This document shows, one piece after another, positions 56,501-64,000 of a stretch of 64,000 bases of DNA. Under the pieces are notes generated by a model that was not told where the DNA came from, did not search any database, and worked only from the letters and a program-made list of their open reading frames with translations. Each line of letters starts with the position of its first letter. Position 1 is the stretch's first letter. The translations under genes were made by a program, and so were the position numbers. This stretch comes from Planctomycetaceae bacterium (GTDB lineage Bacteria; Planctomycetota; Planctomycetia; Pirellulales; Pirellulaceae): NCBI GenBank assembly GCA_018660825.1, contig JABJJO010000043.1:1-64000 (forward strand), read 5' to 3'.

Positions 56501-57148
56501 ATGGCCGCTGACCGTCATCTGTTTAGATCTCCGGCCATGATGACCGCTGAACATGTCTGGCAATGGACCGGATTGTGGTGGAGTCGTGAAGCGGCGTTAA
56601 ATCAACAATCTCTAGAGCAGTGGATCGGTGTTGAACAACAGAGGACGACAACCGGCAGTGTCAATCAATACCTGTTTTCATCGGTTGGTACCGTACCGAC
56701 CTTTTCGATCACGAGCTTTCAACGGGGAACTTTATTGTTGCTCGTTTCGGCGATTGTGTTGGTGGTGGGCATGGTGGTTATGTTTGTGGGGTGGTTGCAT
56801 CACCCAGCAACGTTAATGATCCTCGGCGGCGTTCTGACAACAGCAGCGGTTTGGATTCCAGAACTGGTGGTGCTGATTATTCAAGCATCTTTGGGAGGCT
56901 TTCTCTTAATTGGATTGGCTAAATTGTTGCATGTGGTGTTGCGTGCCCCAAATTTATCACCACCCGTAATGAGTGCTGGTGGAATTCAGCCTTTCGAAAC
57001 ACAGTCGGCAGTCCTCTCACTCTTAGAAATACCGCATTCAGCGATTGACCCTAGTAGTCACGCATTACATGTTCCAGCAGAGTTGGATGCGGAGCAGAGT
57101 GACGCTAAACTGGCAAGTCAGAACCGTTCGTCAGAAAAGCAGGCATGA
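53528..57148 (+). CDS. Large secreted/membrane beta-sandwich protein, C-terminal membrane helices
   Basis: A 1,206-residue protein. A signal peptide begins after a basic N-terminus (SLIATVLLILSCVAFDTVRG); an alternative start is the ATG at 53585. The long middle part (about 50-1,060) is beta-rich with no recognised catalytic motif and is probably extracytoplasmic. Residues about 1,067-1,138 form three or so membrane helices (TLLLLVSAIVLVVGMVVMFV...LMILGGVLTTAAVWIPELVV). A short polar tail follows. Its TGA overlaps the ATG of the next gene (ATGA), so the two are translationally coupled and probably form one complex. The function is unknown. Confidence 0.78.
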   Translation: MKRARSSWNHSIYSLDRLPMLPKSSSLRSLIATVLLILSCVAFDTVRGQDEEPAGVETPSLGGAVRKAPTEIFLLKDKNGKFVKVATNLMLEEYLRMYNQQNQIDTPNTPPPYTIEETTFSGRATQTHALLAVAYRIRIVREVSGQWTRVPLRLSQSVMRTAPHYAGNGSFFVTWDEQDGHVGWIRGAADSVHTLTLDIIRPLRKAGQITQLQLDTPLARGHFNSLVVPLSKAQFSPPEIAVQTKPGLGNTTEFAFDFQGGDLQISWSANNQVNSPVTTRYQATVATRYNVLGRKNMSAEVDISIDGLGADVTSFEVLLPPSMQWVNTPTGEYRITVSGSQVSPTGDPLGARQRLLVVMNKPVAQTTIALQAIYQPTASAVNSDPSIGPVFGDANESMVTFTGFEVLDTVKQSGSVLISSDVNWALWWHISGDVRRKNPAAQDIPMGIGSRSNIAFFEYYNLSYTVVGTVRPQVTQLQIEPQYYFKVAATEVRLEIELHCQYVGNGEYDLAIELPDWEFDQVFQRQGESSTLVDFQASDGQVGFSVSTLGDDAVGELVVVIRARRLTDDAVQEQDVPITLTTPKIKAMGGASATIKRSLAIVAVQAADNVEMTPQLPKMRGLVIGTRQDLEAFENIDSGQTPLVYHASPEHAVQDSLEFRGSMRIRQRSLLVSSRSVIHLDDQFASFQQTLDYQVDYEGIRQIVLQVPEIVRTNKTLRVFMETTAVDSEGKTTVSQKALPWSVITDSMGLGSDTGELQESGVAVDLQSDHRGQVRIVLHYRQELPQLLSDESQTVNFQLIMPVQQATTQLVRNSVTVETQDIFHCQRVGKDWQLDRESQSGSAADRLNLFATVETAKVPIAMRLRRDAALNTTELQRYWAQSILTEQGCRERIAMVIRTNDVFVRIQFPRDKFLFDSQSLVMAVNGQRVPFDQIVLNPNHQLLLRLAPERREAEYRIEAWYTRPQTSHHLRIALPKVIGARNSGRTYWQIMMAADRHLFRSPAMMTAEHVWQWTGLWWSREAALNQQSLEQWIGVEQQRTTTGSVNQYLFSSVGTVPTFSITSFQRGTLLLLVSAIVLVVGMVVMFVGWLHHPATLMILGGVLTTAAVWIPELVVLIIQASLGGFLLIGLAKLLHVVLRAPNLSPPVMSAGGIQPFETQSAVLSLLEIPHSAIDPSSHALHVPAELDAEQSDAKLASQNRSSEKQA

Positions 57149-60100
57149 TGATGGATCTAGGTTCTCTAACGTTTACTAGGCGACGTCGTGGATACAGTTG
57201 CGCCATACGTAGGTTTGTCGTCAGTACAATGGCATTGGCGAGCTTGGTCCTCGCTGGTCAGGCATCAGCGCAGCGGGCAACGCCACTTGCAGCCAATGAT
57301 ACTAAGGGAGCAGGTGGGGAGTTTTCGGCGAGTGATTTGTTTTATCGCGCTGTGCGAGTCAACCATGATGATTTAGATGACGTTTTACAGGGGTATTTGC
57401 CCGTCAAACGTCTTTCGTTCAAGGATATGATTGATGCTATAAACGCGGCAGACCTCGAGCAGCGCGCTGCTCGGGATGGCGGATCTGGTGCGTTTATTGT
57501 TCGACGTTCTATTTATTATGTGAAACAGCAGAGTGACCAATTGACCGCTGGTAAAGCTTGGTTGGTTATTGAGTCGATGTTATCTGGATCAGGGCGAATG
57601 TCATTAAGTGAATCGTCACTGGCTATTAATTCACCGCGCTGGTTGGCAAATACCGCAAGTCAAAATGGCAATGAACCAGCCGTTGAAAACCTAGCGGCTA
57701 CGACCGGAGTGACGCCTGTGGGTTTGCCAGTTTTGGTCGTACCAAAATCGGGGACGCTGCAGTTCGACTGGACGTTGCGAGGTCGTACTTTGTCCGGTGG
57801 AGTTCATCGATTTGATCTAGCAGTTCCCACGGCAGGGTCTTCGATTTTTGTGATAGACGTTCCTGTTGGCTTGTTACTCAAGTCTTCGACTGGTCTGTTA
57901 TGGACCAATTCAACCACAGAACGGTCGGGATCTGACGCACAATCAAGGCCCGTGGAAACGTCGGTAATGTTAGACATGCTGGACATGCCCAGTTTTGTCT
58001 CCTTGCCACCCTTAGCTGATGGGTTTCAACGTTGGTTAGTACAAATTGGAAGTCGTACTACAGCGACATTGACGATCGATAAATCTCCCCAGACAGGCGC
58101 CGATCCGACGATAAATTTTTATACAAGCCAGGTCGACTATACAATTGGTAAAACGGGGATCGATGTTGTCTCGACGATTCAATTAGATACACGACAACAA
58201 GATGAGGGGAGCATTTCAATAGAATTGGATCCTTCGTTACGTTTGACTTCTGTTGGTAGTGGAAATCAAAAATTATCGATTCAGCCTGACCCAAACAAAG
58301 CAAATCGCTATGACATTGCCTTGGCCTCGGTGGCGGTTGATGCTGAATTGGAAATACGAGCAGTCGCGTCATTTGTACTCGGACAGGCAATCCGCCTGCC
58401 CATAATTCGGGTTCGTAATATGGTTTGGCGTCAAGGGCAGATGAGTATCGGTGTACGTGATGGGCTCCAGTTGCAACAATTAGTGCCGGAAGGAGCGGTC
58501 GAGCGTGACTTGAATATGGAACACGGAGATGTCGTTCGGATGCTGGAGATGTTCGAGCCCAATCCAAATATTCTGGTAACCGCTGGTTTCGCTCCGATTG
58601 TTCTACATGCCACTCAAGTGTCGCGATATGAAGCATCTACTAAGCTGCTAAAGTTGGCAACAGAAATCCACATCACGTCAGGAAATTCAACGGTTCATGA
58701 ATTGCGTATGTCGGTGAAGTCTCCTTGGCAAGTAATATCCGTAAACACAGAACCGGAGGGCTTAGTAGGTCAATTTCAAGTGTCCACGGTGACAGTTGCT
58801 GGAGTCAAACAGCGAGTGTTGGAGTTGGTGTTTAATAATGGGATTGGTCGAGACCAACCGGTGACTTTGAAATTACAGTTACAGTGTGCTATCGAGTCCG
58901 GGGAATTTTCGGGTAACCAGTTAGCTTGTCTTGGGTTTGAACCACCAGCACCGGACAATCGGCAAATGTACCAAGTCGTCGAACAACAACATTTTATTGG
59001 TGTGGTTGCTGAGCAACCTGCGGTATTACGAGTCTCGAATGTTGCGGCTTTGCTTCCGTTTCGCTTGAATTCTCAATCTCAAGAATTGGCGGAAATCGAG
59101 ATGTTACAGGATGTGGGGTTCATTTACCGCCACGACCCAGCGGTCGCGCAAGCGCAGTTTGCAGTTTCTCGCCGCCAGCAGACGTTTGATGTAGATCTAT
59201 ATAGTGTCTTGGAGGTTCAAGGTGAAGAGGTGCACGAGATTGTGAAATTAACCATTCTTCCAGATGCTACGCAGGTAAACCGTTTGCAGGTTACGTCCGC
59301 TGAACGCCAAAGTGGGCAAATGCAATGGAGTTGGTATCCATTGGGCGAGGAGGGAAGCCAATCGCTGCCCCTTAACTTAGTTGGTGCTACGAGGACAAAC
59401 TTACAAGTCACAGAAAGCGTTCTCCCAGGGAAACATATATGGGAATTTGTATTACCAGACCCACAGGGTACTCCGTTTGTTCTAATCGGGCAACGAACCT
59501 TAGGTTTGAAGGTCTTTTCAGACTTGCCGCTGTATCAGGTGTCTGCAGCGAACGAATTTTTAGGTCGAGTCGACGTGCGGTGGGGTACGGAACATCAAGT
59601 GGCATTTTTAGGGGGTACGATTAATCGTTCCCTGCCAGAACTTACCGAGGGATCCGCTAGCTTTCGTCAAGGTTTTGTTTATTCTCAGCCCTTAGGTTCT
59701 TCACCTCAAGTTTCCGCTGTTCGTAAATCTGGAAAACAGAAACATTGGGTTTGGATGGCACATGTTCAATCGCGCCATTTGACACATGGGCGTAGTTTAC
59801 ATGAAGTACGTTATGTCGTTGAAAATCGTGGGGAACCTTTTTTGTTGTTGCAATTGCCCACGGCTGTTGAACTGCAGAGCATCACCGTTGACGATGAACG
59901 CGTCTATTTGGACTTAGAAGAGAAGCCGGCATCTAGGCGACGGTACCAGATTCCGTTAAATCAGCAACAACAGCTATCCTATGTCACGATTCGGTTCAAT
60001 GCTCACCGCCAACCACTTGGATTTGTACAACAACTTGAGGGGTTTCTTCCAAAGTTAGAGTGCCAAGTCTTAAACACCATTTGGTCAGTGTCTATTCCAC

Positions 60101-63100
60101 CTGGTTATGAACTGGTGCGTGAACGGCAGAATCCACCTACAATCATGCGGCGGCTCTTCGGTCCATGGCTAGGTTCGTCGGAAAATATTGATGCCGTTAA
60201 GGTGCATTTTGACCAATCCAGCGGTTTACGATCGGAGGTTGTAAAAAGAAACATGCAACAACGAGTTTCCAGAGCCTTGGTTCGTGCAGCTGGACTTGAG
60301 AAAGTGACCGCCGGATTGAATTGGGCGATGTGGTTGCATAACTACCGTGAATTTAGACGAAATGACCCCAGTTTGCCCGATATTGTGGTAGACGTGCTAG
60401 CACTTCAATTTGCCGAGGTGTCGCCGAGTTCGCTGTGTGAACCGGTAACGGTCTCCGATGGATCCAATCAATATCAATCGTCTTTGTCGTGGCTAGAAAA
60501 TAAACACTTGTTATTTTTAATGTTAGGTGATCGCTTGGTGCTCACGTCGGATCAATGGTTCAACGATGGTGGATCCACAATACCGGCAGTTAAGTCAACC
60601 TCCGTTCACCAACAACGGTTGGTAGATATGTACGACATGGCAATTGGTAGTTTTGTTCCGCTGGATGCTTGGATGATAGGTAAGTATCAACAGCCAGTTA
60701 GTGATTTTCAAGTGGCGGCGTCGTATCGAGCGACTTTGCAACAAGACCAATTGTGGGTAGTCGCTACTGGTGCATTAGGGCAAGACGAGCAAATGACTTT
60801 TACAACATTTCGTACGACCACGATGCGTGCAATGTCGTGGGCCAGCTTTGTTGGTTGGTTGGGTTTGTTTTTTGTTCTAGTACGACAGCGTTGGCACCTC
60901 AGCTTTATTATTCCTCCAGTCGTGGGTTCGATTTGCTTGTTCCTACCAATCACGGTACTTGAATTTGGCTCGCAAGCGTTTTTTGCATCACTGGTGACGT
61001 GGTTTGTCGTGTTTGTAGTTCGTACGCGGAAGCAGGAAGAAGGTTCTCATTTAGCGGAATCCGCGGATTTGAGGTTTGACGTAAATTTAAGACCTCAAAT
61101 CTTATCCTGTGGCTTGCTGTTTGTTTTATGCTTGTTGGGGAGTGAGATGGCTCGAGCTTTCCAAAATCCGACTCCGTCGCCCATCACCGAAGCCGTAAGT
61201 TCCGATGAGGCAGAGACGCCTATTGTTTTTGATGTGTTTATGCCTGTGAATGATCAAAGGGAACCTTACGGTGAATATGTCTATTTGCCGGAAGAGTTTT
61301 ACCAGAGAATGCGAAACCGTTATTCACAGCTACAAACTGGTAGCCGTGATTGGCTGTTGACGTCCGCAAACTATGAGTTGACATGGAATGAGGACGTGGC
61401 GGCAGAGACCGCGATCACTCCGATGATTACATCGGTTATTGAAATAAGTACGACTGACACAGTAGTTGATGTTGTCCTACCGTTTAGGCAGTCCGAATGT
61501 AAATCGGTACGCGTGTTGCAACAGGGACAGGAAATCCGTACGCAGTGGCATGAAAGTCAACAAGGCCTGCAATTTCAGCTTGCCAATGCCGGCGTCCATG
61601 AGCTGACAATTTTGATCGAACCGTTATCGGCAAGAGAGGAATCGCAGCGGTTTTCGTTGCATATTCCGAAGGTGGTTGACGCGAAACTAATCACAAATCA
61701 CATCGAAAGTGGGCAGCATGTAGTTGTGCGAGGTCATGCTGGCGCGACGACGGTTGATTTAGCTGCGCGGCAAACTTCGGTACAGCTTGGTCGTACCGGT
61801 TTGTTTGAAGTGCTGTGGTCCAGCGACGAGGCGGAATTGTTGACATCGGCCATATTGGAGGTAGATCAATATCAGTGGTTACATGTTGCACCGCATTCAG
61901 TTACCGTGGATGTTCGTTTGCAATTTGACGTGCTCGCCGGCTATGCACAACAATTTAGTTTGCAGGTTGATTCACGGTTAAAACTATTGCCTATTCAAGC
62001 GGGTCAGTTGATTTCAGAATCTCCTCTTATTCAAAAAGGAGAGCAGACCACGATTCATTTTACACTGGAGCAACCAACTTCAGAGGGTTTTGAGGTTTTG
62101 CTACAGTTTTATATAGATGGAGCATCGGGTATAGGGAATATTGCAGTACCGCGTATACACACCATGGTGCAACGCCAAAACGACCATTGGATGGCGTTTT
62201 CAGTCCATGACGAGTTGACCTGGCAAAGTAATGTTGGCGTGACGACGTCACAAGCAAATTACGAAAAACTGCAGCGGGTCTTTAATGCCGCAGATGCTTT
62301 TAGTGGCGTGTTTGACATTCAAGAGAACGATATTCCGACGATCACCACTACACCTCGAGTCACGACAACGCTGGTGGAGCAGCATTGCGATGTTACGATT
62401 GACGCAGAAAAGGTCGTCGTGCGATATTTTGCCGACATTGAAGTTGCGAATAGTTCTGTCATGCAACATCGTTTTAAGATTCCGCAGCGTTTTCAACTTG
62501 AGTCGTTGTCAATGTTTCAAAACGGCATCCCTTTAGAAGCACAAATGCATGTAGCTCAAGAGGGGTATTTATCAGTGTTTTTTAATCAGGGACTCACTGG
62601 AACCCACAGTTTCGAATTGCGAGGATTCGTGCAGTTAACGGACCAGGCAATACAAGTTCCCGTCGTGTCGTTAGAACAGGCATCGGTACGTAGTGAACAT
62701 GTGCGTGTGTATACGACCGATAGTGTATTGGCTCGGATTCTGGCACCAAGTGATATCATTTTCCCGACCATTGAGCGTCGGTTTGATGCATCACATCGAG
62801 GACGCCTACTGGCGGTATTTCCTTCCGCTGCGGATGCTCTTAGGTGTGAGATTCGAGCGACACAGAATTCGACGAGTTTCAGTGGAGTGATTGCGACAAG
62901 TATGCATGATATTGACGGTGACTGGATAGCGCGTATCCGATCACAATTACAATTAGTTCAAGGGGAGTTGTCGACGTTGAGGATTGCGGTGCGGAATGTT
63001 GATGTCCAAACACTTACCGTGTCGCCGAATTTTCAATACGAGTTGATTGATGGTGATCGTGGTGAACAGTGGATCGTGCTACGTCCCGATGATCCCACTC

Positions 63101-64000
63101 AAACCTACTATGAATGGATGGTTGAGTTCAAACTGGCACAAGATGGGGGCGCTGTCCAAGTTCCTAACGTTAGAATTGTTGACTTAGGTAATAACAAAAT
63201 ACAAAGTTATGTTTATGTACCTCAGTTTGATCGACTGGGAAAAAAGATCCAATGGGATTCCAATAACGCAAAACCGTTGAGTCGTTGGTCCAATGCAATT
63301 ATCCCCTCTGAGGTTACGCCCGAAAGCCACTATGTCTTTCCCTTGTCGGTGAATTCAGATATTCATTTGCACGCCAGTGTTGACGCTCAAAATCAAGGAG
63401 TGGTAACGTTGGCTGATTACGAAGTGACGCTGACTAACTCGCAGCAATTGTTTGCGATCGCCAAATATTACCTAGTTCCGATGACGGGCGATGAATTTGT
63501 TTTGTCATGGCCGGAGTCGTTGGAATTGGTCGGCGTGAGTGTACATGGCGTTCCGTTACCGGTACGTCAAGGAGTCACGAAGTCGTTGCGTATTCCGATA
63601 CAGTCCAACACAGATTTCCATGAAATTGAAGTTGTCTTTACGAGTAAGTTTGCACGCGTAGTAGGGAAGAACGCGTTGCCGCTAGTATTTCCTGTGCCTG
63701 AGCACGTGGTTGTTCAAAAGAGCGTCTTGACAGTGCATGCGGAGCAAAGCATTCTGCAGAGTTTACAGTTGGACACGTTGGTCGACGCGCCAATTGTTGA
63801 GATTTCTAATGAGCAATTGCGAGCACGAATTCGACTATGGGAGTCCGTTGGGAGAGTTTCAAGAAGTCATGAAAATAGTTTTTGGAAAACGCAATTCCGC
63901 GAACTTAGCAGTCAGTTTGCGGGATTACAAGGCATGGTATCGATCGAGTCGTTCCAAGGTCTTGTGGATACGGACATGCAACAAGACCTTGCTCGGATAC
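57145..64000 (+). CDS. Giant envelope protein, at least 2,285 residues (3' partial)
   Basis: I read this frame codon by codon from the ATG at 57145 to base 64000 and found no stop, so it continues past the window. The N-terminus has a run of arginines and a signal peptide ending ALASLVLAGQASAQ. Residues about 30-1,225 are beta-rich and extracytoplasmic. Membrane helices cluster at about 1,230-1,248, 1,254-1,274, 1,279-1,292 and 1,319-1,332. Beyond these a second large beta-rich domain runs to the edge. The start overlaps the stop of the preceding gene. There is no recognised catalytic motif. The shared design with its neighbour (exported beta-rich region, then a helix cluster) suggests a two-part envelope assembly (inference). 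Confidence 0.85.
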   Translation, partial: MMMDLGSLTFTRRRRGYSCAIRRFVVSTMALASLVLAGQASAQRATPLAANDTKGAGGEFSASDLFYRAVRVNHDDLDDVLQGYLPVKRLSFKDMIDAINAADLEQRAARDGGSGAFIVRRSIYYVKQQSDQLTAGKAWLVIESMLSGSGRMSLSESSLAINSPRWLANTASQNGNEPAVENLAATTGVTPVGLPVLVVPKSGTLQFDWTLRGRTLSGGVHRFDLAVPTAGSSIFVIDVPVGLLLKSSTGLLWTNSTTERSGSDAQSRPVETSVMLDMLDMPSFVSLPPLADGFQRWLVQIGSRTTATLTIDKSPQTGADPTINFYTSQVDYTIGKTGIDVVSTIQLDTRQQDEGSISIELDPSLRLTSVGSGNQKLSIQPDPNKANRYDIALASVAVDAELEIRAVASFVLGQAIRLPIIRVRNMVWRQGQMSIGVRDGLQLQQLVPEGAVERDLNMEHGDVVRMLEMFEPNPNILVTAGFAPIVLHATQVSRYEASTKLLKLATEIHITSGNSTVHELRMSVKSPWQVISVNTEPEGLVGQFQVSTVTVAGVKQRVLELVFNNGIGRDQPVTLKLQLQCAIESGEFSGNQLACLGFEPPAPDNRQMYQVVEQQHFIGVVAEQPAVLRVSNVAALLPFRLNSQSQELAEIEMLQDVGFIYRHDPAVAQAQFAVSRRQQTFDVDLYSVLEVQGEEVHEIVKLTILPDATQVNRLQVTSAERQSGQMQWSWYPLGEEGSQSLPLNLVGATRTNLQVTESVLPGKHIWEFVLPDPQGTPFVLIGQRTLGLKVFSDLPLYQVSAANEFLGRVDVRWGTEHQVAFLGGTINRSLPELTEGSASFRQGFVYSQPLGSSPQVSAVRKSGKQKHWVWMAHVQSRHLTHGRSLHEVRYVVENRGEPFLLLQLPTAVELQSITVDDERVYLDLEEKPASRRRYQIPLNQQQQLSYVTIRFNAHRQPLGFVQQLEGFLPKLECQVLNTIWSVSIPPGYELVRERQNPPTIMRRLFGPWLGSSENIDAVKVHFDQSSGLRSEVVKRNMQQRVSRALVRAAGLEKVTAGLNWAMWLHNYREFRRNDPSLPDIVVDVLALQFAEVSPSSLCEPVTVSDGSNQYQSSLSWLENKHLLFLMLGDRLVLTSDQWFNDGGSTIPAVKSTSVHQQRLVDMYDMAIGSFVPLDAWMIGKYQQPVSDFQVAASYRATLQQDQLWVVATGALGQDEQMTFTTFRTTTMRAMSWASFVGWLGLFFVLVRQRWHLSFIIPPVVGSICLFLPITVLEFGSQAFFASLVTWFVVFVVRTRKQEEGSHLAESADLRFDVNLRPQILSCGLLFVLCLLGSEMARAFQNPTPSPITEAVSSDEAETPIVFDVFMPVNDQREPYGEYVYLPEEFYQRMRNRYSQLQTGSRDWLLTSANYELTWNEDVAAETAITPMITSVIEISTTDTVVDVVLPFRQSECKSVRVLQQGQEIRTQWHESQQGLQFQLANAGVHELTILIEPLSAREESQRFSLHIPKVVDAKLITNHIESGQHVVVRGHAGATTVDLAARQTSVQLGRTGLFEVLWSSDEAELLTSAILEVDQYQWLHVAPHSVTVDVRLQFDVLAGYAQQFSLQVDSRLKLLPIQAGQLISESPLIQKGEQTTIHFTLEQPTSEGFEVLLQFYIDGASGIGNIAVPRIHTMVQRQNDHWMAFSVHDELTWQSNVGVTTSQANYEKLQRVFNAADAFSGVFDIQENDIPTITTTPRVTTTLVEQHCDVTIDAEKVVVRYFADIEVANSSVMQHRFKIPQRFQLESLSMFQNGIPLEAQMHVAQEGYLSVFFNQGLTGTHSFELRGFVQLTDQAIQVPVVSLEQASVRSEHVRVYTTDSVLARILAPSDIIFPTIERRFDASHRGRLLAVFPSAADALRCEIRATQNSTSFSGVIATSMHDIDGDWIARIRSQLQLVQGELSTLRIAVRNVDVQTLTVSPNFQYELIDGDRGEQWIVLRPDDPTQTYYEWMVEFKLAQDGGAVQVPNVRIVDLGNNKIQSYVYVPQFDRLGKKIQWDSNNAKPLSRWSNAIIPSEVTPESHYVFPLSVNSDIHLHASVDAQNQGVVTLADYEVTLTNSQQLFAIAKYYLVPMTGDEFVLSWPESLELVGVSVHGVPLPVRQGVTKSLRIPIQSNTDFHEIEVVFTSKFARVVGKNALPLVFPVPEHVVVQKSVLTVHAEQSILQSLQLDTLVDAPIVEISNEQLRARIRLWESVGRVSRSHENSFWKTQFRELSSQFAGLQGMVSIESFQGLVDTDMQQDLARI

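Noticed and set aside
1-64000. Mobile elements, prophage genes, rRNA and tRNA
   Set aside because: No transposase, integrase, phage structural motif, terminal inverted repeats, or tRNA/rRNA sequence was recognised on either strand by eye. A tRNA-scanning program could still find one I missed.

Overview
The window looks like a moderately low-GC member of the Planctomycetes, most likely Pirellulales-like; this placement is inferred from gene content, and GC was judged by eye only. The indicators are three loci of Planctomycete-type cytochrome (PSCyt/DUF1549/DUF1553) proteins, two of them paired with DUF1501 proteins, a BBP7 (DUF1551) outer-membrane barrel, a giant extracellular protein with the LEARQML-type N-terminal motif, a transmembrane Hanks-type kinase, many FG-GAP/TPR envelope proteins and an EF-G of the mitochondrial/spirochaete-planctomycete type. 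No rRNA, tRNA, insertion sequence, phage or CRISPR array was seen. Most products carry signal peptides, lipoboxes, Tat motifs or membrane segments, so this is largely an envelope and extracytoplasmic region.

Layout. 1-16.4 kb: the end of a repeat-rich coiled-coil protein, a secreted HEAT-like protein, ApbE, a cytochrome c'-like protein, a 1.6-kresidue secreted cyclophilin/cadherin-like/thioredoxin-like fusion, a BBP7 barrel, a secreted hendecad-repeat protein with its own promoter and terminator, and a DUF1549/DUF1553 plus PPC-domain pair. 16.4-26.4 kb: a minus-strand operon (PDZ/LRR protein, Tat-cupin, VOC, SDR), an M28 glutaminyl-cyclase-like protein, a tartrate/D-malate-type dehydrogenase, a small lipoprotein, an M16 peptidase and a GNAT. 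26.4-30.4 kb: a PSCyt1-DUF1549-DUF1553 gene followed by its DUF1501 partner.

30.6-39.9 kb holds the most system-like locus. Five co-directional minus-strand genes form two successive modules, each an FG-GAP lipoprotein (the first also carrying a CxxCH haem motif, the second an ASPIC/UnbV domain) followed by a single-pass TPR protein. They end in a transmembrane Ser/Thr kinase whose extracytoplasmic part is a DUF3179-like domain. Upstream of the cluster lies a compact unit made of a consensus-like promoter, about 80 nt of RNA and a very strong intrinsic terminator, pointing toward the cluster. It could be an independent small RNA or a transcription attenuator.

39.9-53 kb: an NHL/SMP-30-like propeller, a creatininase-family hydrolase with a small membrane protein, fumarase FumC, fusA (spdEFG1/mtEFG1-like), a uronate-isomerase-like protein, a second PSCyt1/DUF1501 pair and an orphan ORF that also has a minus-strand promoter/terminator unit upstream. 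53.5-64 kb: two translationally coupled giant envelope genes. The second stays open for at least 2,285 codons and runs off the right edge.
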